A stretch of 64,000 bases of DNA from Shimia sp. SK013 (GTDB lineage: Bacteria > Pseudomonadota > Alphaproteobacteria > Rhodobacterales > Rhodobacteraceae): the NCBI RefSeq assembly GCF_001292625.1, contig NZ_LAJH01000012.1, forward strand, positions 248,001-312,000, written 5' to 3'. Of the stretch, positions 52,197 through 60,327 are shown piece by piece; positions within the stretch are counted from its first letter, which is position 1, and the number at the start of each line of letters is the position of its first letter. The notes under the pieces are model-generated. The model had not been told where the DNA came from and did no database searches. It saw only the letters and a list, made by a program, of their open reading frames with translations. Made by a program: the position numbers and the translations under genes.

Positions 52197-53909
52197 GTGG
52201 CCCATCGATTTTTCCGCTCTGTTGCCGTTTCGGCGTTGCTGGCTGCGTTTGCCGTGCCGGTAAGTGCTGATGGAGGAGCGGGGTCCTACCTTGCGGCCCG
52301 ACAGGCAAGTTATGGCAGCGATTATGCGAGTTCCGCGCGCTACTATGCTCAGGCCTTGACCAAGGACCCATCCAATCCTGCGTTGCTGGAGAATACAGTT
52401 CTGGCGTTTCTTGCACTGGGGCAGATGGACCGTGCGATGCCCGTGGCGCGCAAGTTGGACGCGGAAGGGTTCAAAAGCCAGATCGCCGAAATGGTGATCA
52501 CGTCCAGTATGGTTCTGGATGGTCAGTATTCCGAACTTCTGGCGCGCATGGAAACCCGGGGCGTTGGGCCGTTGGTGGACGGGCTGATGAAAGCCTGGGC
52601 GCATATCGGACGCGGGTCTATGTCCGAGGCGGTGGCGGCTTTTGACTCAGTGGCCACTGAACCCATGCTCGGTGGATTTTCAGCCTACCATAAGGCGCTG
52701 GCAATGGCGTCGGTTGGTGACTTTGAAGGCGCGCAGCTGATTTTTGACAACAGCGCGGAAAACGGTCTGCAACACACCCGTCGCGGCGTTATGGCTGAGG
52801 TGGAAGTGCTAAGCCAGCTTGATCGCAATGAGGATGCACTGGCATTGCTTGAAGATGTGTTCGGCGGTGATCTGGATCCGGAACTGCGCCAAATGCAAGC
52901 GGACTTGCGGGACGGAAAGCAGTTTGCGTTCAGCCATATTCGCAGTGCGCAAGATGGCATTGCCGAAGTGTACTACACAATTGGCAGCGCGCTACAGGTC
53001 GAGGCCAATGCAGATTACACTCTGCTGTACACTCGGATCGCAGAATTTCTGCGATCAGATCACATCGAGGCCCTCCTTTTGAGCGCCGAGTTGCTGGAGC
53101 AGTTGGGGCAGTTCGAATTGGCGTCTCAGGCTTATCGTCGTGTTCCTGCGGATCATCCGTCTTTTCACGCAGCCGAGATGGGCCGTGCAGAAGCACTGCG
53201 AGAGTCGGGGAAAGTTGACGCTGCGATTGAAGTTCTGGAGCAACTGGCGCGCAGCCAAGGGACACTGCCCTACGTACATTCCGCGCTGGGTGACTTGCAT
53301 AGGCAAGAGCGGGATTTTGAACGCGCGGTTGCAGCATATGACACCGCAATCGAGATTTTTGACACACTAGACCAACAACAGTGGTTCCTGTTTTATGCCC
53401 GCGGGATTTCCCATGAACGGCTGGAGAATTGGGAACAGTCGGAGGCCGATTTCCGCACGGCACTTGAGCTAAATCCCGAGCAGCCGCAGGTTCTGAACTA
53501 CCTTGGCTACTCTCTTGTGGAAAAGCAGATCAAGCTGGATGAAGCGCTGGACATGATCGAACGCGCAGTCGCTGCGCGGCCTGACAGCGGCTACATCGTC
53601 GATAGCCTCGGCTGGGTTTTGTTCCGCTTGGGACGGTATGACGAAGCGGTCATTCAAATGGAACGCGCCGCAGAATTGATGCCGGTTGATCCTGTTGTGA
53701 ATGACCATTTGGGTGACAGCTTTTGGGCTGTGGGCCGAAAGCTTGAGGCGCAGTTTCAGTGGCGTCGCGCACTGAGCTTTGTGGATGAGGAAACTGCCGA
53801 AGAGGCCAAACCTGACCGCATCCGGCGCAAGCTCGAGGTCGGGCTGGACCAAGTTCTTGAAGAAGAAGGCGCTGCGCCTTTGAATGTGGAAAATGGCTCG
53901 GACGGTTAA
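52197..53909 (+). CDS. Exported TPR-repeat protein
   Basis: About 570 residues: a signal peptide at about 1-25 (cleavage after Val-Ser-Ala), then tetratricopeptide helices through nearly the whole length, clearest at about 325-500 (repeats ending Leu-x-Leu-x-Pro). Proteins of this type usually act as periplasmic or outer-membrane assembly scaffolds. GTG 52197 with AGGGAG 7 nt upstream is preferred over TTG 52191, which abuts the SD. It overlaps ispE at its 3' end; no functional link to isoprenoid synthesis is obvious. Confidence 0.85.
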   Translation: MAHRFFRSVAVSALLAAFAVPVSADGGAGSYLAARQASYGSDYASSARYYAQALTKDPSNPALLENTVLAFLALGQMDRAMPVARKLDAEGFKSQIAEMVITSSMVLDGQYSELLARMETRGVGPLVDGLMKAWAHIGRGSMSEAVAAFDSVATEPMLGGFSAYHKALAMASVGDFEGAQLIFDNSAENGLQHTRRGVMAEVEVLSQLDRNEDALALLEDVFGGDLDPELRQMQADLRDGKQFAFSHIRSAQDGIAEVYYTIGSALQVEANADYTLLYTRIAEFLRSDHIEALLLSAELLEQLGQFELASQAYRRVPADHPSFHAAEMGRAEALRESGKVDAAIEVLEQLARSQGTLPYVHSALGDLHRQERDFERAVAAYDTAIEIFDTLDQQQWFLFYARGISHERLENWEQSEADFRTALELNPEQPQVLNYLGYSLVEKQIKLDEALDMIERAVAARPDSGYIVDSLGWVLFRLGRYDEAVIQMERAAELMPVDPVVNDHLGDSFWAVGRKLEAQFQWRRALSFVDEETAEEAKPDRIRRKLEVGLDQVLEEEGAAPLNVENGSDG

Positions 53910-54744
53910 GGCATTCGCGCCTGCCAAGGTCAATCTGACTCTGCATGTGACGGGACAGCGGGCTGATGGGTATCATCTGCTCGATTCCTTGGTGATGTTT
54001 GCGGATGCGGGCGACGAGATCACGGTCGAAGCGGCGGATGAAACCACACTCACGGTTTTGGGCCCGATGGCTGCGGGAGTTCCGACAGATAAACGTAATT
54101 TGGTGGTTCAAGCCGCTAATCTTCTTGGGGTAACCGCGAAGATCACGCTTGAGAAGTATCTGCCTGCTGCTGCGGGGATTGGCGGCGGGTCATCTGACGC
54201 GGCTGCTGCGCTGAGAGCATTGAGTACGCTTTACAACATTCCACTCCCAACAGCGGACGAGGCGCTGAGGCTTGGTGCCGATGTGCCGGTTTGTCTTGCA
54301 CCTGATTGGACGCGAATGGCGGGCATCGGAGACCAAATCATTCGGTTAGGAACAGGGGTCAATTGGCCGATGATCTTAATCAACCCACGTGTGGACGTAC
54401 CGACGCCCAAAGTATTCAAAGCACTCTCGAATAAGAAAAACCCTCCTATGGATGAGGGTTTTCCTGATTGTCTCCAAGACGATCTGGCACTGTCTTGGCT
54501 TGTGGCTCAGCGCAATGATCTTGAAGCGCCAGCAATCGCTGTCGAGCCTGTGATCGGCACATGCCTAGAGGAGCTTCGCGTGAGTCCGGGGTGCTTGCTG
54601 TCGCGTATGTCCGGGTCGGGCGCGACGTGTTTTGGCATCTATAAGAATGACGAATTCCGCGATCAGGCTTTGGCGCAGTTGCGCCAAGCATTCCCGAAAT
54701 GGTGGATTGTCCCAACCGAAGATTGCGGCGTGAAGTGCCGCTAA
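53893..54744 (+). CDS. ispE: 4-diphosphocytidyl-2-C-methyl-D-erythritol kinase
   Basis: A 283-residue GHMP kinase of the MEP isoprenoid pathway. Motifs: substrate Lys in Ala-Pro-Ala-Lys-Val-Asn-Leu-Thr-Leu near the N-terminus, the ATP loop PAAAGIGGGSSDAAAA near 94-110, and the C-terminal Ser-Gly-Ser-Gly-Ala-Thr block. The start at ATG 53893 (alternative 53884) lies inside the TPR gene, overlapping by 17 nt, which implies coupling. A terminator-like hairpin sits within the coding region at 54437-54462. Confidence 0.93.
   Translation: MARTVKAFAPAKVNLTLHVTGQRADGYHLLDSLVMFADAGDEITVEAADETTLTVLGPMAAGVPTDKRNLVVQAANLLGVTAKITLEKYLPAAAGIGGGSSDAAAALRALSTLYNIPLPTADEALRLGADVPVCLAPDWTRMAGIGDQIIRLGTGVNWPMILINPRVDVPTPKVFKALSNKKNPPMDEGFPDCLQDDLALSWLVAQRNDLEAPAIAVEPVIGTCLEELRVSPGCLLSRMSGSGATCFGIYKNDEFRDQALAQLRQAFPKWWIVPTEDCGVKCR
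54437..54462. other. Terminator-like hairpin inside ispE
   Basis: AAAACCCTC (54437-54445) and GAGGGTTTT (54454-54462) are perfect inverted repeats with an 8-nt loop, giving A-tract/GC stem/T-tract on both strands, just like the intergenic terminators in this window. It encodes an ordinary Lys-Asn-Pro-Pro segment. The stem is short (5 GC-containing pairs), so strength is uncertain. Confidence 0.5.
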
Positions 54745-54757
54745 GCCGCGAGCGCGA

Positions 54758-55759
54758 TCAATTCAGGCGCGCGACCACATAGTCGGCAATGTCGCCGAGT
54801 AGATCCCGGATTTCATGTGTGGGCAGTTTTGCTATGGCGGACTTGGCTTTGTCGGCCCATGCAAGCGCATCCTGTTTAGTGGCTGATAGTGTGTCGTACT
54901 TGTCCATCAATGCCAATGCGTGCTCAAGATCGCCGTCTTCCTGGCGTCCCTTTTCGATGGTACGCACCCAAAAGGCCCGCTCTTCATGGGTGGCCTGCGC
55001 CACTGCTTTTATCACTGGCAGGGTCAGTTTACGCTCACGGAAATCGTCTCCGACATTTTTGCCGGTCTGAGCGCTATCTCCCTGATAATCCAGCAAATCG
55101 TCGGCAATCTGAAACGCGATTCCAAGTGCGTCGCCATAGTCAAAAAGTGCCTTCACATCGGCTGTGTTGGCTTCGGCGATCACGCCGCCGACTTCGGTTG
55201 CCGCCGAAAACAGCGCGGCTGTTTTGCCGCGCACAACCTGAAGATAAACACTCTCATCTGTACGCAGATCGGTTGCTGCCGTCAGTTGTAAGACCTCGCC
55301 TTCGGCAATTGTCGCAGACGCGTTGGAAAGGATGCGCAGCACGTCGATGTTATTGGTTTCCGTCATCAACTGAAAGCTGCGTGAAAACAAATAGTCACCA
55401 ACCAGAACCGAACTTTTGTTGTCCCACAACAAGTTAGCGGTGGGGCGCCCTCGGCGTTTGTCGCTTTCGTCCACCACGTCATCATGCAGCAGAGTTGCCG
55501 TATGAATAAACTCAACCGTGGCCGCAAGATGCACATGGTATGGGCCGTCGTAGCCACAAAGCCGCGCGGCCGCCAGTGTCAGCATGGGACGCAAACGTTT
55601 GCCGCCGGCTCCGACAAGGTGGGCCGTAACCTCTGGAATGCGCGGTGCGTGTTCAGAGGCCATGCGGGCCTCAATCAACGTATTCACGGCGTCCATATCG
55701 TCTGCCAACAGCCCGGCGAGGGCCTCGTGAGGTTTGCTTGTGGCGATATCCAGACCCAT
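54758..55759 (-). CDS. Long-chain polyprenyl diphosphate synthase (quinone side chain)
   Basis: A 333-residue trans-prenyltransferase. The first Asp-rich motif is Asp93-Asp94-x-x-Asp97, the second Asp220-Asp221-x-x-Asp224. The residues upstream of the first motif are small, as in enzymes making C40-C50 chains for ubiquinone (IspB/DdsA type). ATG 55759 has AGGAA about 9 nt upstream and is preferred over GTG 55765. It is convergent with ispE, so two isoprenoid-pathway genes lie side by side. Confidence 0.92.
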   Translation of the reverse strand: MGLDIATSKPHEALAGLLADDMDAVNTLIEARMASEHAPRIPEVTAHLVGAGGKRLRPMLTLAAARLCGYDGPYHVHLAATVEFIHTATLLHDDVVDESDKRRGRPTANLLWDNKSSVLVGDYLFSRSFQLMTETNNIDVLRILSNASATIAEGEVLQLTAATDLRTDESVYLQVVRGKTAALFSAATEVGGVIAEANTADVKALFDYGDALGIAFQIADDLLDYQGDSAQTGKNVGDDFRERKLTLPVIKAVAQATHEERAFWVRTIEKGRQEDGDLEHALALMDKYDTLSATKQDALAWADKAKSAIAKLPTHEIRDLLGDIADYVVARLN

Positions 55760-55830
55760 ACGCACTTTTCCTGGCTCAACTTCTTGTGGCTAGGGTCGAC
55801 AAAACGTCTTCCCTGCACTTACATCCTCTT

Positions 55831-56052
55831 ATGAAAGAACTTCTGCGTAGCAACGACCCGACGATCATCGCTTTTGCCTCGGCTCTTCTCCGAGGAGAGG
55901 GTATAGACTGCTTTGAAATGGACGTAAATATGAGCGTGCTAGAAGGCAGCATTGGTATTTTGCCAAGGCGTCTGATGGTGCGTGCGGTGGAATTGCAAGA
56001 CGCCGAAGTCGTAATGAGCGACAACGGGATTGCCTTGGGGCGGGGCTTGTGA
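55831..56052 (+). CDS. DUF2007 domain-containing small protein
   Basis: A 73-residue protein matching the DUF2007/putative signal-transducing family: Met-Lys-Glu-Leu-Leu-Arg-Ser-Asn-Asp, then Leu-Leu-x-Gly-Glu-Gly-Ile, then an Arg-Arg-Leu-Met-Val segment. The function is unknown. The stop overlaps the methyltransferase GTG start by 4 nt, so the pair is coupled; this arrangement is common in alphaproteobacteria. ATG 55831 is the family start, and the frame upstream lies in the polyprenyl synthase gene. Confidence 0.85.
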   Translation: MKELLRSNDPTIIAFASALLRGEGIDCFEMDVNMSVLEGSIGILPRRLMVRAVELQDAEVVMSDNGIALGRGL

Positions 56053-56819
56053 CGAAAACGGTCACAGAAAATGCATTTCTCGGCGGGCAGCTGTCGATTA
56101 TTCAGCCGGAGAAGGGCTATCGGGCTGGTGTTGATCCGGTTCTGCTCGCGGCATCGCTACCTGCCAAATCCGGGCAATCGGTTCTGGAACTTGGGTGCGG
56201 TGTTGGCACTGCGTCGTTCTGTTTGGCTGCACGGGTGCCTGGGCTGAAGCTGTCAGCCATCGAAATACAGCCTGATTACGCAGAATTGGCACGTAAGAAT
56301 GCGACCCGTAACGGCATTGAGATTGATGTTTTTGAGGGTGACCTGCAGGTTTTGCCAGAGCCGTTGCGCCAAATTCAATTTGATCACGTGATCGCCAATC
56401 CGCCCTATTTTGATCGCGCGGCTAGCACGGCGGCTGTCGACTCGGGTCGCGAAGTGGCGATGGGAGAAGCAACGCCGCTGGCCCATTGGGTCATGACCGC
56501 CGCCCGCCGCCTTAGGCAGGGGGGATATGCAAGTTTCATTCACCGCACCGAGCGTTTGCCAGACCTTCTTTCTGCGATGTCGGGACGGCTGGGGTCTATT
56601 CAGGTGTTGCCGCTGCAGGCTCGCGAGGGCCGGGAGCCTGGACTTGTTTTGGTGCGTGGCCGGAAGGGAGGACGGGCGGATTTTAGGCTTCATGCGCCTG
56701 TTTTGATGCATCTAGGCGCTCGGCACGAGGCGGATGGTGATAGTTATACGCCGCAGATTCGCGCTGTTTTGCGGGACGGTGCGCCGTTGCCGTTCGAAAC
56801 CTCGGCCAAAACCGCCTGA
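56049..56819 (+). CDS. TrmN6-like tRNA/rRNA N6-adenine methyltransferase
   Basis: A 256-residue class I methyltransferase. Glu47-Leu-Gly-Cys-Gly-Val-Gly is the SAM-binding loop and Asn117-Pro-Pro-Tyr120 is the catalytic motif of N6-adenine methylases. TrmN6 methylates A37 of tRNA-Val in E. coli; the same group also includes rRNA methylases, so the target is uncertain. The GTG start overlaps the DUF2007 stop. Confidence 0.88.
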   Translation: MTKTVTENAFLGGQLSIIQPEKGYRAGVDPVLLAASLPAKSGQSVLELGCGVGTASFCLAARVPGLKLSAIEIQPDYAELARKNATRNGIEIDVFEGDLQVLPEPLRQIQFDHVIANPPYFDRAASTAAVDSGREVAMGEATPLAHWVMTAARRLRQGGYASFIHRTERLPDLLSAMSGRLGSIQVLPLQAREGREPGLVLVRGRKGGRADFRLHAPVLMHLGARHEADGDSYTPQIRAVLRDGAPLPFETSAKTA

Positions 56820-57048
56820 TTTTATTAGGTCGGCGGCAAGGCAAATCAGGGTCTGAGACACGCGAGGGAATTCCAAAACGATTCCAGAGAGGTGCGGGTG
56901 TCACGGGGATGAAACGGAATTGCGACAGATCGCACGGTTGGCGGCAATAAAGCGCCGTTGTTGCAAAAGCGGCGCAAGTCGCGCGTGACAGGCTGAGAAA
57001 TCTGTGCTGCAATCATCAAACGGTTTTTTGTTTGATAGGAGAGACACC

Positions 57049-57213
57049 ATGAGCGTAAGCGCGCACCTGGAAGAGCTGAAACGCAAGCACGAAACGCTTT
57101 CTGAGCAAGTCGAAGCAGAGCAGCGTTCGCCTGGGTCCAGTGATCATGAGATCGCTGAAATGAAAAAGCAAAAGCTGAAACTCAAAGAAGAGATTAACCG
57201 ACTTTCTGTTTAA
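57049..57213 (+). CDS. DUF465/YdcH-type small protein
   Basis: A 54-residue, highly charged, helical protein matching the YdcH/DUF465 family (Leu-x-x-Leu-Lys-x-Lys-His, then Leu-Lys-x-Lys-Glu-x-Ile). The function is unknown and the protein is likely cytosolic. The start is ATG 57049, with a TAGGAGAG site 7 nt upstream. It is convergent with the DMT gene (20-bp gap). Confidence 0.9.
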   Translation: MSVSAHLEELKRKHETLSEQVEAEQRSPGSSDHEIAEMKKQKLKLKEEINRLSV

Positions 57214-57233
57214 ACCAGTCGCCGCGCTCGGAC

Positions 57234-58103
57234 TTAACGATCAGTTTTCATACTGGCGAGCGCGGCACACACGGCCCCTGCGGTGATCAGCAGCGCGGCA
57301 AGCGCCAACTTCCAGCTGGGGGTGGCGATACCGGCAGCCACTAGCGCAAGTGTTGACAAAAGCGGCGCCGAGTAGGACGCGGTCCCCAAAAGCTGAATGT
57401 CACCGCGCTTTACGCCTATATCCCAAACATAGAAGGCCAGCCCCACAGGCCCAAGGCCAAGGGCGATTGTCGAGGCCCAGCCTAGCTTTCCCGCGGGCCA
57501 AACAGTGTCTTCCACCGCAAAGTGCAATCCCGCAGACAGCACAGCAGAGGCCAAGCAAAAGACGATGACTGACGCTGTTGGAACGTTGCCAAAGCGGCGG
57601 GAGCCGACGGAATAGGTCGACCACATAAGGGCGCAAGCAGCGGCCAGAATATAGCCCTTCGTATGAGCAGGGTCGAAACCCGTACTGCCGCCCAAGATGA
57701 TCAAGGCAGCCCCTGACAGACCCAAACATGCGCCGATGAGATGGCCTCTACGCAAGCGTTCGCCGGGCAAAAGTCCGGAAAACAAAACGATCAACAATGG
57801 CCAGAGGTAAGCAATCAATCCCGCCTCCGCAGCAGGGGCATTGCGCAGGGCGCTGAAGTACAGCGCGTGGTAGCCGAAGAGGCCGATGGTGCCAAAGGCA
57901 TAGACATGCCAGGGCACGCGGCGCAATGCAGACAAATTGCCTGTGATTAGGCCCCATATGACACCAAGCCCGCCACCGATGGCGAAACAGAGGGCATTTA
58001 AAAGAAGGGGCGGTGTTGGCGCGCTGCCAACTGTAAACAGAGCCAGAAGGGCCCATAGCAAAATCGCAATCAATCCCACGTATGTGGCACGGGCACGTGT
58101 CAT
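57234..58103 (-). CDS. DMT-family (EamA) transporter, YddG-like
   Basis: A 289-residue inner-membrane protein with ten hydrophobic segments in two EamA halves. The overall pattern is closest to aromatic-amino-acid exporters such as YddG, but this is a loose match. ATG 58103 overlaps the stop of the LysR gene by 4 nt; the longer frame from 58232 reads into that gene. Coupling to the regulator suggests the LysR protein controls it. Confidence 0.83.
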   Translation of the reverse strand: MTRARATYVGLIAILLWALLALFTVGSAPTPPLLLNALCFAIGGGLGVIWGLITGNLSALRRVPWHVYAFGTIGLFGYHALYFSALRNAPAAEAGLIAYLWPLLIVLFSGLLPGERLRRGHLIGACLGLSGAALIILGGSTGFDPAHTKGYILAAACALMWSTYSVGSRRFGNVPTASVIVFCLASAVLSAGLHFAVEDTVWPAGKLGWASTIALGLGPVGLAFYVWDIGVKRGDIQLLGTASYSAPLLSTLALVAAGIATPSWKLALAALLITAGAVCAALASMKTDR

Positions 58104-59050
58104 GAAGGGGGGATGTCCTCGATAGGGGTCAGGGTCAGCGCCTCGGTGATGTACGCGGTTTTTTCGATTTCTTCCAGAATCCAGTGTCGGAAGGCGGCAA
58201 TGTGCGGACGATTTTTCGCGCCGTTTTGGCAAAGAAACCGGAAACGGGCTTGTAAATTGATCGCTTGCTTAAAAGGCGCAACAAGTCGGCCTTCGTGAAT
58301 GTCTTTGACCACCAATGCACGGCGTCCCAGCGCGACACCTGCGCCTGCAAGAGCCGCGTCGATAGAGTGGTCGGCACCGGAGAAGCGCGGACCGTGGGAT
58401 GTGTCCAGCGCCACGCCCATCATCCGAGCCCAAGCCGACCAATCAGCGCGTGGCTTGAGAAAGTTTATGGAATCGTCATGGATCAGAGTGGCATGTGCGA
58501 GCGATTGAGGTGTGGTGTGGATCTTGGCGAGCTCCGGCGTCATTACCGGGATCACCCATTCCCGTGCGAGTGGATAGGTCCACAGCCCTGCGGCGTCCTT
58601 TTCAAGGCCAAAGCGGATGGCCACATCGACTTCGTCTCGGGCAAAGTCAACGTTGCGTAGGGTTGCCGAAAAGCGCAGGTCAATTTCCGGGTGTGCACGG
58701 GCAAATTCGAAAAATCGCGGGGCAAGCCACTTCGCTGTAAAGCCCGGCCCTGCTGTAACCATGAGTGTGGCGTCGTCCATCAAGCGCTGGACAGTGCGCC
58801 AAGCCACATTGAGGGATTGAAAGCCGTCTTGCACGCCGGGCGCCAAAGCAGTGCCTGCCTCCGTCAAAGAGACTGCCCGATTAAGTCGATGAAACAAAGG
58901 TGCCCCCAAATGCTCTTCGAGTGACTTGATTTGGTACGAAAGTGCGGCCGGAGTGACGAACAGTTCCTCTGCCGCCTTGGCAAAAGACATGTGGCGGGCG
59001 GCGGCCTCGAAGGCGCGCAGGGCGGTGAGTGGCGGGAGACGGTCAGACAT
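58100..59050 (-). CDS. LysR-type transcriptional regulator, GcvA-like subgroup
   Basis: A 316-residue LTTR with an N-terminal winged helix at about 5-65 (Leu-Arg-Ala-Phe-Glu-Ala-Ala-Ala-Arg, Phe-Val-Thr-Pro-Ala-Ala-Leu-Ser) and a C-terminal inducer-binding domain. GcvA-group regulators usually respond to amino acids. It is coupled to the downstream exporter gene and divergent from the small ORF at 59183 (132-bp gap), a typical LysR target arrangement. The frame to 59347 extends antisense to that small gene and is not the start. Confidence 0.92.
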   Translation of the reverse strand: MSDRLPPLTALRAFEAAARHMSFAKAAEELFVTPAALSYQIKSLEEHLGAPLFHRLNRAVSLTEAGTALAPGVQDGFQSLNVAWRTVQRLMDDATLMVTAGPGFTAKWLAPRFFEFARAHPEIDLRFSATLRNVDFARDEVDVAIRFGLEKDAAGLWTYPLAREWVIPVMTPELAKIHTTPQSLAHATLIHDDSINFLKPRADWSAWARMMGVALDTSHGPRFSGADHSIDAALAGAGVALGRRALVVKDIHEGRLVAPFKQAINLQARFRFLCQNGAKNRPHIAAFRHWILEEIEKTAYITEALTLTPIEDIPPS

Positions 59051-59182
59051 GCGTTCAGTTAAATACAGCTTAACTGAAGATGTCAAAACTCTCGTTTGTA
59101 GGTTTGTATCTTGGGCGACATATTGGGTGCAGTTAAAGAACACTGAGAACCGACAATCATTTAGAGCCCAAGGAGGCGCATC

Positions 59183-59335
59183 ATGATCGAAACAGCCGCA
59201 AACGCCCGCATCGCTCAAGCCATGCAAGACGCCCACGCCGAGCGCAGTCGCGCCTTTGTTGGCATGTTCAAATGGTTGTTCGGTAAGTCCGAAACACCGC
59301 TGGTCGATTTTGGCCTTACGGTGCCGTCCCGCTGA
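59183..59335 (+). CDS. Small 50-residue protein, unknown function
   Basis: A 50-codon ORF with a strong AGGAGG site 6 nt upstream of ATG 59183 and a strong terminator 30 nt after its stop, which argue that it is a real gene. The peptide is Ala-rich and amphipathic: Met-Ile-Glu-Thr-Ala-Ala-Asn-Ala-Arg-Ile-Ala at the start, an aromatic Phe-Lys-Trp-Leu-Phe segment near 29-33, and a polar tail. I recall similar Rhodobacterales small proteins, but no function. It is a plausible LysR target. Confidence 0.7.
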   Translation: MIETAANARIAQAMQDAHAERSRAFVGMFKWLFGKSETPLVDFGLTVPSR

Positions 59336-59360
59336 GCAGGTTTGCACTTACGGGACTATA

Positions 59361-59390
59361 AAAAAGGGCCGGTCGCGAGACCGGCCCTTG
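59361..59390. terminator. Bidirectional intrinsic terminator
   Basis: AAGGGCCGGTC (59364-59374) pairs with GACCGGCCCTT (59379-59389) around a GCGA loop; the stem is a perfect 11 bp. On the minus strand a T run follows (complement of 59360-59365), so it is strongest for phbB transcripts. On the plus strand only TTGTTGT follows. Confidence 0.88.
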
Positions 59391-59413
59391 TTGTATTGTC
59401 GTGGTTTTAGACG

Positions 59414-60136
59414 TCAGACGAAAAACTGGCCGCCGTTTGCGGAAATGGTCGAACCGTTGATAAAGCCCGAGTCGTCGGAGGCGAGGAAAGTCACGCAGCG
59501 CGCGATTTCTTCAGGTTCACCCAATCGGCCGGTCGGAATTTGGCCAATAATGGACTCGCGCACTTTTTCCGGCACAGCCATGACCATTTCGGTAGCGATA
59601 TAGCCTGGGCAGATGGCGTTTGCGGTGATGCCCGCGCGGGCGCCTTCTTGGGCCAAAGATTTGACGATTCCCAAATCGCCAGCCTTTGTGGCGGCATAGT
59701 TGGTTTGAGCAAACTGCCCTTTTTGCCCGTTGATCGAGGAAATCACGATAATGCGGCCAAACTTACGCTCGCGCATACCTGGCCAGATCGGGTGCACGGT
59801 GTTGAAAACACCGGTCAGGTTCGTGTCGATAACTTCGTGCCACTGCTCGGGCGTCATCTTGTGGAACGGAGCATCGCGTGTGATGCCAGCGTTGGCGACA
59901 ACCACGTCAATCGGGCCGAGGTCCGCTTCGACTTGTGCGAGACCGGCTTTGGACGCTTCATAGTCAGCGACGTTCCATTTGTAGGTTTTGATACCGGTGG
60001 CTTCGGTAAAGGCCGCAGCCTTTTCGTCGTTGCCGGCATAGGTTGCAGCAACGTCATAGCCTTCGGCTTTGAGTGCTTTGGAAATGGCTTCACCGATACC
60101 GCGGCTGCCGCCGGTGACAAGTGCTACTCTGGCCAT
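59414..60136 (-). CDS. phbB: Acetoacetyl-CoA reductase
   Basis: A 240-residue SDR that reduces acetoacetyl-CoA to (R)-3-hydroxybutyryl-CoA with NADPH in PHB synthesis. The cofactor motif is Gly9-Gly-Ser-Arg-Gly-Ile-Gly; the catalytic triad is Ser134, Tyr147 and Lys151. The C-terminal Ile-Asn-Gly-Ser-Thr-Ile-Ser-Ala-Asn-Gly-Gly-Gln fits PhbB. It is downstream of the thiolase gene, with a terminator and about 190 bp between them, so expression may be independent. Confidence 0.94.
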   Translation of the reverse strand: MARVALVTGGSRGIGEAISKALKAEGYDVAATYAGNDEKAAAFTEATGIKTYKWNVADYEASKAGLAQVEADLGPIDVVVANAGITRDAPFHKMTPEQWHEVIDTNLTGVFNTVHPIWPGMRERKFGRIIVISSINGQKGQFAQTNYAATKAGDLGIVKSLAQEGARAGITANAICPGYIATEMVMAVPEKVRESIIGQIPTGRLGEPEEIARCVTFLASDDSGFINGSTISANGGQFFV

Positions 60137-60195
60137 GTGTGGTCCTCCAATAAGTCCAGTGGTCTGGTAATTCTGTTACGGTCTATAAACATAAT

Positions 60196-60212
60196 ACGCA
60201 ACATAATTGCGT
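60196..60212. promoter_or_regulatory. Palindrome upstream of phbB, possible PhaR-type operator
   Basis: ACGCAA (60196-60201) and TTGCGT (60207-60212) form a perfect palindrome with a 5-bp spacer, about 60 bp upstream of the phbB start. PhaR-type repressors of PHB genes prefer TGC-rich palindromes. The specific assignment is inference. Confidence 0.35.
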
Positions 60213-60274
60213 GATGAATTGCCGCGCTGCAGATATTTTTTTGCTGCCTGTGCGAAAAACCCCCTCCAAAACAA

Positions 60275-60304
60275 CAAAGGGGCGCCGAGATGGGCGCCCC
60301 TTTG
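60275..60304 (-). terminator. Intrinsic terminator after phaA
   Basis: CAAAGGGGCGCC (60275-60286) and GGCGCCCCTTTG (60293-60304) form a perfect 12-bp stem. On the minus strand it is followed by TTGTTTT, 24 nt past the thiolase stop. It would end thiolase transcripts before phbB. Confidence 0.75.
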
Positions 60305-60327
60305 CAGAATCATTTGCGGGCGCCGAA

